Made by a program: the position numbers and the translations under genes. DNA of 9,146 nt from Candidatus Omnitrophota bacterium (GTDB lineage Bacteria; Ratteibacteria; UBA8468; B48-G9; JAFGKM01): the NCBI GenBank assembly GCA_023819365.1, contig JAMWBP010000014.1:1-9146 (forward strand), in the 5' to 3' direction. The notes under the pieces are model-generated. The model was not told where the DNA came from. It did no database searches and worked only from the letters and a program-made list of their open reading frames with translations. Below are positions 5,515 through 9,146 of this stretch, in pieces. Every line of letters starts with the position of its first letter. The stretch's first letter is position 1.

Positions 5515-6693
5515 ATGAAAAATATCATATCTAAAATCAAAAAGAACTCTGACCATATGAAAAAGATAAAGACAATAGAGGTGGGAACAAGTATATTTGA
5601 GGAGAACGAAAAGATTGCAGAGGAAAACCGGTTAGTATTAAGTAAAACAAATACATTTGCTGTGAACATTATGGGTTCACCGGGTTCAGGAAAGACATCA
5701 CTTTTGGAAAAAACGATATCTGAATTAAAGGATAGGTTTTCCTTTGCCGTTATAGAGGGTGATATAAAAGGAAGTTTGGATGGTGAACGGCTGGCTAAGT
5801 TGGATATCCCTGTTATTCAGATAAACACAGGTGGTGCCTGCCATCTCGATGCATTTATGGTAAAAAAGGGGTTAGAGAATTTCCGATTAAAAGATATAGA
5901 CATAATCTTTGTTGAAAATGTTGGAAATCTTGTATGTCCTGCTGAGTTTAAGATAGGAACATCATTTAATGTTGTGGTATCAAGTGTTCCTGAAGGGGAA
6001 GATAAGCCACTGAAATACCCGTTGATGTTCAAGATAGCAGATATATGTATTCTCAACAAGACAGACCTCCTACCGCATACGGACTTTGACTTAGACACCT
6101 TCAAGAAGTATCTGAAAGATATATCTTTGGCTCAATTTATACCTCTTTCTGTAAAGACAGAAGAAGGATTTTCTATATGGATTGAGGCATTTTCGGATAT
6201 TGTCTTTAAACAACTTCATACACTGCAGGATGCGATATCAGTTGAATGGAAGGGGAAAATAGTTATTGCTGGGATGGGAGATAGAATGAAAGCAGATGAT
6301 GGTGCTGGCTCTGTTATTGCAGAGAAACTGGCAAAGATAGTGAAGAGGAAAGATGTAAAAATTATAGATACAGGGAATTCAATAGAGAACTACATAGGTG
6401 TTATTGAAAGGTTTAAACCAAACACAGTGGTCGTTATGGATGCAGTGGATTTTGGTGGTAAGCCAGGTGAGATAAAAACACTGGAGTATGAGGAATTACA
6501 GGAATTAACAACCTCTACACATAGTTTTTCAATCTCTGTTCTTCTAAATCATATACATAATCAGACAGGTGCAAACTGTAAGGTTATAGGGATACAACCA
6601 GAGATAATTAAGTTTTCACAGGAGTTATCCATCCCTGTAAAAAAATCTATAGAGAAACTTATAGAGATAATAACCTATGAACTCTGCAGATAG
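5515..6693 (+). CDS. Fused HypB nickel-insertion GTPase and HycI-type hydrogenase maturation protease
   Basis: 392 residues in one uninterrupted frame. Residues about 15-235 are HypB: Walker A GSPGSGKT (54-61), EGDIKGSLDGERL (81-93), the nickel/zinc site C109-H110 in GGACHLDA and C141 in NLVCPAEF, EGEDKPLKYP, and the guanine motif NKTD (181-184). The N-terminal CxxCGC and His-rich nickel store of some HypBs are absent, as in archaeal HypB. Residues about 247-390 are a HycI-like M52 peptidase: GMGDRMKADDGAG (253-265), MDAVDFGGKPGEIK, TSTHS and GIQPEI. The predicted nickel-sensing ligands D262, D309 and H336 match D16, D62 and H90 of E. coli HycI. HypB helps load nickel into the [NiFe]-hydrogenase large subunit; the protease then clips its C-terminal tail, so two successive steps are joined. 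Family alignment favours starting at the second ATG (5557, residue 15); neither ATG has a clear ribosome site. lepB follows; no other hydrogenase gene is nearby. Confidence 0.93.
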   Translation: MKNIISKIKKNSDHMKKIKTIEVGTSIFEENEKIAEENRLVLSKTNTFAVNIMGSPGSGKTSLLEKTISELKDRFSFAVIEGDIKGSLDGERLAKLDIPVIQINTGGACHLDAFMVKKGLENFRLKDIDIIFVENVGNLVCPAEFKIGTSFNVVVSSVPEGEDKPLKYPLMFKIADICILNKTDLLPHTDFDLDTFKKYLKDISLAQFIPLSVKTEEGFSIWIEAFSDIVFKQLHTLQDAISVEWKGKIVIAGMGDRMKADDGAGSVIAEKLAKIVKRKDVKIIDTGNSIENYIGVIERFKPNTVVVMDAVDFGGKPGEIKTLEYEELQELTTSTHSFSISVLLNHIHNQTGANCKVIGIQPEIIKFSQELSIPVKKSIEKLIEIITYELCR

Positions 6694-6738
6694 GTTTCTA
6701 TCCTGGACTGTGTTAAAGATCAATCTTTATATAGGATA

Positions 6739-6767
6739 TTGACCGACATATCTTTTCACATTAGAAT
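6739..6767 (+). promoter_or_regulatory. Promoter of lepB (sigma-70 type)
   Basis: TTGACC (6739-6744), 17 bp, then TAGAAT (6762-6767): each hexamer has five of six consensus bases and the spacing is ideal. Transcription would begin near 6774, only about 3 nt before the lepB ATG, implying a nearly leaderless message. Confidence 0.6.
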
Positions 6768-6776
6768 ATAAAAGTT

Positions 6777-7298
6777 ATGATACGGCTTATAAAAAACCTC
6801 ATTTTTCTCTGTTTTATTTTTTTTGTGGGATACATATTCGGCATAAAGGAAGTCCGCTTTGTTAAAATAATATCCTCTTCAATGGAGCCCACACTAATAC
6901 CTGGTGATAGGGTGATTGTTATAAAAAATGGTGTTTTAAAAAGATATGATATTGTCTTAATAGAAGCACCAGAAGGGAAAAAGGAAATTCTCACAAAGAG
7001 AATCGTTGGACTTCCTTCTGAAACAATTGAAGTAAAAGATGGAGATGTGTATATTAATGGGGAAAAACTCAATGAACCATATATAAAGGAAAAACCTGAC
7101 TACCAGGTATTAAAGACAAAGATACCAGATGGTAGTTATTTTCTTTTAGGAGATAACAGAAATAAAAGTGAAGATAGCAGTGTATGGGGACCTGTGGATA
7201 ACTCATTTATTAAAGGACGTATTATCTGCAAGTACTGGCCCTTGAAAGAATTTTCCTTTCTTAAAATTTTACCACAATTCCAAAAGAGAATGAAATGA
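6777..7298 (+). CDS. lepB: Signal peptidase I
   Basis: 173 residues, near the short end for type I signal peptidases and of the simple one-anchor kind (E. coli LepB has about 320 residues and two membrane helices). One N-terminal membrane helix spans about 6-23. The catalytic dyad is serine S35 in SSSMEPT (33-38) and lysine K74 in TKRIVGLP. Box E follows as GDNRNKSEDSSVWG (125-138), with S where DSR is usual. The enzyme sits in the inner membrane with its active site in the periplasm and cuts signal peptides from Sec/Tat exported proteins, presumably including the barrel encoded upstream. There is no Shine-Dalgarno motif before the ATG at 6777, and a good promoter ends about 10 bp upstream, so it may be translated from a leaderless mRNA. 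Its stop codon lies in the left arm of the terminator hairpin. Confidence 0.93.
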   Translation: MIRLIKNLIFLCFIFFVGYIFGIKEVRFVKIISSSMEPTLIPGDRVIVIKNGVLKRYDIVLIEAPEGKKEILTKRIVGLPSETIEVKDGDVYINGEKLNEPYIKEKPDYQVLKTKIPDGSYFLLGDNRNKSEDSSVWGPVDNSFIKGRIICKYWPLKEFSFLKILPQFQKRMK

Positions 7299-7337
7299 GA
7301 AAAAGCGGACTTTTTCCTAAATAAGTCCGCTTTTCTC
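7297..7337. terminator. Bidirectional intrinsic terminator between lepB and hup
   Basis: GAGAAAAAGCGGACTT (7297-7312) and AAGTCCGCTTTTCTC (7323-7337) form a stem of about 15 bp with one bulged A and a 10-nt loop. The GC core GCGGACTT/AAGTCCGC is flanked by A4-5 on one side and T4 on the other, so it can end transcripts of lepB (plus strand) and hup (minus strand). It overlaps the last two bases of the lepB stop codon and ends 8 bp before the hup stop. Confidence 0.85.
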
Positions 7338-7345
7338 AATAATTT

Positions 7346-7615
7346 TTACTTAACTGCTTTCTTTAACTCGCTTCCTGCTCTGAAGACCGGAACCTTCTTT
7401 GCCGGAATCTTTATCTCCTTACCTGTCCTTGGATTCCTTCCGGTTCTTGCTTTCCTCTTGGCTACCTTAAATGTTCCGAATCCGACAAGTGTGACTGGCT
7501 GTCCTTTTTTCAGGGACCCTGTGATCGCATCAAGGACAGCATCTACTGCTGCCGCTGCTTCTTTCTTTGTAGATACAACCTTTGCCACTGCATCAACTAA
7601 TTCCGCCTTGTTCAT
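7346..7615 (-). CDS. hup: HU-family DNA-binding protein
   Basis: 89 residues, the standard HU length. MNKAELVDAVA opens the helical dimerisation part. The signature VGFGTFKVAKRKARTGRNP follows, then the beta-arm with the DNA-intercalating proline in RNPRTGKEIKIPA and the C-terminal helix FRAGSELKKAV. HU is a homodimeric, sequence-independent DNA bender that compacts the nucleoid and assists replication and repair. A GTG at 7624 would add three residues, but the strong AGGAGG (complement of 7624-7629) overlaps that codon and sits 8 nt before the ATG at 7615, so 7615 is the start. It has its own promoter and terminator, so it is a single-gene unit. IHF subunits are relatives; sequence and length favour HU. 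Confidence 0.95.
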   Translation of the reverse strand: MNKAELVDAVAKVVSTKKEAAAAVDAVLDAITGSLKKGQPVTLVGFGTFKVAKRKARTGRNPRTGKEIKIPAKKVPVFRAGSELKKAVK

Positions 7616-7623
7616 ATCTCTCA

Positions 7624-7629
7624 CCTCCT
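7624..7629 (-). promoter_or_regulatory. Ribosome binding site of hup
   Basis: On the minus strand AGGAGG lies 8 nt upstream of the ATG at 7615 and extends as AGGAGGTGA. It rules out the upstream GTG, which it overlaps. Confidence 0.85.
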
Positions 7630-7646
7630 CTCATTAAATTTTTAAT

Positions 7647-7675
7647 ATAATACAAGGGATATATAAACTTGTCAA
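7647..7675 (-). promoter_or_regulatory. Promoter of hup (sigma-70 type)
   Basis: Reading the minus strand, a perfect -35 TTGACA (7675-7670), a 17-bp spacer and TATTAT (7652-7647, five of six consensus bases) form a near-ideal housekeeping promoter. Transcription should start near 7640, giving a leader of about 25 nt that carries the AGGAGG site. The strength fits an abundant nucleoid protein. Confidence 0.85.
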
Positions 7676-7760
7676 GTGGAATTTTAAATATATCAAGGGT
7701 TTGGCTGTTTTTAATCTTCTAAATACCTGATTTTTCAAGGAAATATCTTTTTCTATATTT

Positions 7761-9146
7761 TTATTTTGCAAGTTCTACTTCCCTCTTCTCTCTTATCACG
7801 GTTACTTTCACCTGTCCTATATACTGCATTGTTTCTTCTATCTTTTTCGCAATGGTTTTTGCTAAATCCTTTGCTCCTTCATCAGATATTTTGTCAGGTT
7901 TTACAATTACCCTTATTTCTCTGCCAGCAGAAATTGCAAAGGCAGTATCAACACCTTCAAAGGAAGATGCAATTTTTTCCAGGTCCTCTATCCGTCTTAT
8001 ATATTTTTCAAGGGTGTCTCGTCTTGCACCTGGTCTTGTTGCTGATATGGCATCAGATATCTGGGCAAGCAGTGTATAAGGGTGGTTCAATTCAACATCC
8101 TTATGGTGGCTTAATGCTGCATCAACAATTATATCACTCTCTCCATACTTTCTGAGGAGTTCTGCCCCTATCTCAGGATGTCCTCCTTCTATTTCCTGAT
8201 CAACTGCCTTCCCTATATCATGGAATAGTGCTGCACGCTTTGCTATTTTTACATCCAACCCAATCTCTGCTGCAATCATCCCTGCAAGGAAGGCACTTTC
8301 CTTTGCATGCTGTAATGAGTTCTGTCCATAACTTGTTCTATATTTTAGCCGGCCAAGGAGTTTTATAAGTTCAGGGTGAACATTTTCAATACCAACTTCA
8401 AAAATGGTTGATTTCCCATCTTCTATCATATCTTCATCAACTTTTCTCTTTACCTTTTCAACTACTTCTTCAATCCTTCCAGGATGGATTCGGCCATCTG
8501 CTATAAGCCGTTCAAGTGTCTGTCTTGCTATCTCTCTTCTGTAGGCATTAAAAGATGATAATGTAACCGCTTCAGGAGTGTCATCAACTATAAGGTCTAC
8601 ACCTGTTGCCATTTCAAATGCGCGTATATTTCTTCCTTCCCTTCCAATAATCCTCCCTTTTATTTCGTCGTTCGGCAAACTTACAACTGACACAACGCTT
8701 TCAGATGCTTCTTCTGGTGCAAGCCGTTGCATAGAGGTAAGAATAACCTCTCGTGCTTTTTCCTCTGCTGTATTTCTCGCTTCCTCTTCAAGTTTTCTTA
8801 CAAGAACCTGTAATTCCTTTTTTGCATCTTCTTCCATAACCTTCAAAAGTTGATTCTTTGCTTCTTCAGGGGACATACCTGATATGAGGGCAAGATTCTT
8901 CTTTGCCTCTTCAAGCAGAGAATTAAGTTCAAGTTCTCTGTTTTTTAATACACTTACATTCTCTTCAAGTTCTTTCTCTCTCCGAGCTATATCCGCCTCT
9001 TTTTTATCAAGGAGTTCCAGTTTCCTTTCAAGGTTTAGTTCTCTCTGTTGAAGTCGCTTCTCCTGGAACTGCAATTCCTTACGTTTGTTTCGCGTTTCCC
9101 TTTCAAAGTCCGTCTTGAGTCGGTAAATCAATTCTTTGGCTTCAAG
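7761..9146 (-). CDS. rny: Ribonuclease Y, N-terminus beyond the window
   Basis: About 461 residues are visible. The frame stays open to the window edge (a TTG at 9131 is internal), so the membrane anchor and first coiled-coil residues, roughly 50-60 by comparison with the usual ~520, are missing. Numbering from that TTG, a charged coiled coil runs over about 7-130, a KH RNA-binding domain with GRIIGREGRNIR at 159-170, then an HD phosphohydrolase domain with QHAKES (H275), the metal-binding LFHDIGK (H304-D305), ALSHHKD and the C-terminal RNase Y domain ending EVELAK. RNase Y is a membrane-bound endoribonuclease that starts mRNA decay. It lies upstream of hup on the same strand with a 145-bp gap containing the hup promoter; I see no convincing terminator after it, so some read-through into hup is possible. 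Confidence 0.96.
   Translation of the reverse strand, partial: LEAKELIYRLKTDFERETRNKRKELQFQEKRLQQRELNLERKLELLDKKEADIARREKELEENVSVLKNRELELNSLLEEAKKNLALISGMSPEEAKNQLLKVMEEDAKKELQVLVRKLEEEARNTAEEKAREVILTSMQRLAPEEASESVVSVVSLPNDEIKGRIIGREGRNIRAFEMATGVDLIVDDTPEAVTLSSFNAYRREIARQTLERLIADGRIHPGRIEEVVEKVKRKVDEDMIEDGKSTIFEVGIENVHPELIKLLGRLKYRTSYGQNSLQHAKESAFLAGMIAAEIGLDVKIAKRAALFHDIGKAVDQEIEGGHPEIGAELLRKYGESDIIVDAALSHHKDVELNHPYTLLAQISDAISATRPGARRDTLEKYIRRIEDLEKIASSFEGVDTAFAISAGREIRVIVKPDKISDEGAKDLAKTIAKKIEETMQYIGQVKVTVIREKREVELAK

Noticed and set aside
7616..7624. GTG start adding three residues to HU
   Set aside because: The codon overlaps the AGGAGGTGA ribosome site that serves the ATG at 7615, and HU proteins begin MNKxEL.
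7741..7760. AAATAT/ATATTT inverted repeat just after the rny stop, considered as a terminator
   Set aside because: The stem is only six A-T pairs and no T-run follows it in the direction of rny transcription.
7766..8155. Plus-strand open frame opposite rny
   Set aside because: It lies fully within the RNase Y gene on the other strand, and its low-complexity Leu/Gln-rich product looks like an antisense shadow.

Overview
The window reads as chromosomal DNA from a low-GC, diderm (Gram-negative-type) bacterium outside the Proteobacteria. An outer-membrane beta-barrel gene and an ExbB/ExbD/TonB set require a second membrane, while RNase Y is typical of Firmicutes, Thermotogae, spirochaetes and many uncultured phyla and is absent from E. 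coli-type bacteria. Heavy use of ATA (Ile) and AGA/AGG (Arg) codons and Lys/Glu-rich proteins recall thermophilic lineages. An uncultured phylum of the Omnitrophota/Ratteibacteria/WOR-3 sort would fit, but that placement is inference.

Positions 2-5153 hold a tightly packed plus-strand cluster: a 5'-truncated tetratricopeptide (TPR) protein, a TonB-receptor-like outer-membrane barrel with no recognisable plug domain, exbB, exbD, tonB, a 77-residue one-helix membrane protein with a four-cysteine zinc ribbon, and a small winged-helix protein. The first six genes overlap by 4 nt or lie no more than 17 nt apart, so they are probably one transcript. The picture is an envelope machine: ExbB-ExbD-TonB carry proton-motive-force energy from the inner membrane to an outer-membrane barrel, with the TPR protein as a likely periplasmic scaffold.

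Positions 5154-5514 are non-coding apart from a complete tRNA-Gln(CUG) with encoded CCA (5278-5351). Downstream of it are small inverted repeats and two short words also found in the tRNA region, possibly a decayed partial copy.

Positions 5515-6693 hold the most unusual gene: one reading frame that joins the nickel-insertion GTPase HypB to a HycI-type [NiFe]-hydrogenase maturation protease. The catalytic or metal-binding residues of both halves are intact. These are consecutive late steps of hydrogenase large-subunit maturation. No other hydrogenase gene is in the window. A short type I signal peptidase (lepB) follows, with a good promoter so close to its ATG that its mRNA may be leaderless.

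A bidirectional hairpin terminator (7297-7337) separates the plus-strand genes from two minus-strand housekeeping genes: a HU-family nucleoid protein, with a textbook promoter and ribosome binding site, and RNase Y, whose N-terminal end runs off the window.
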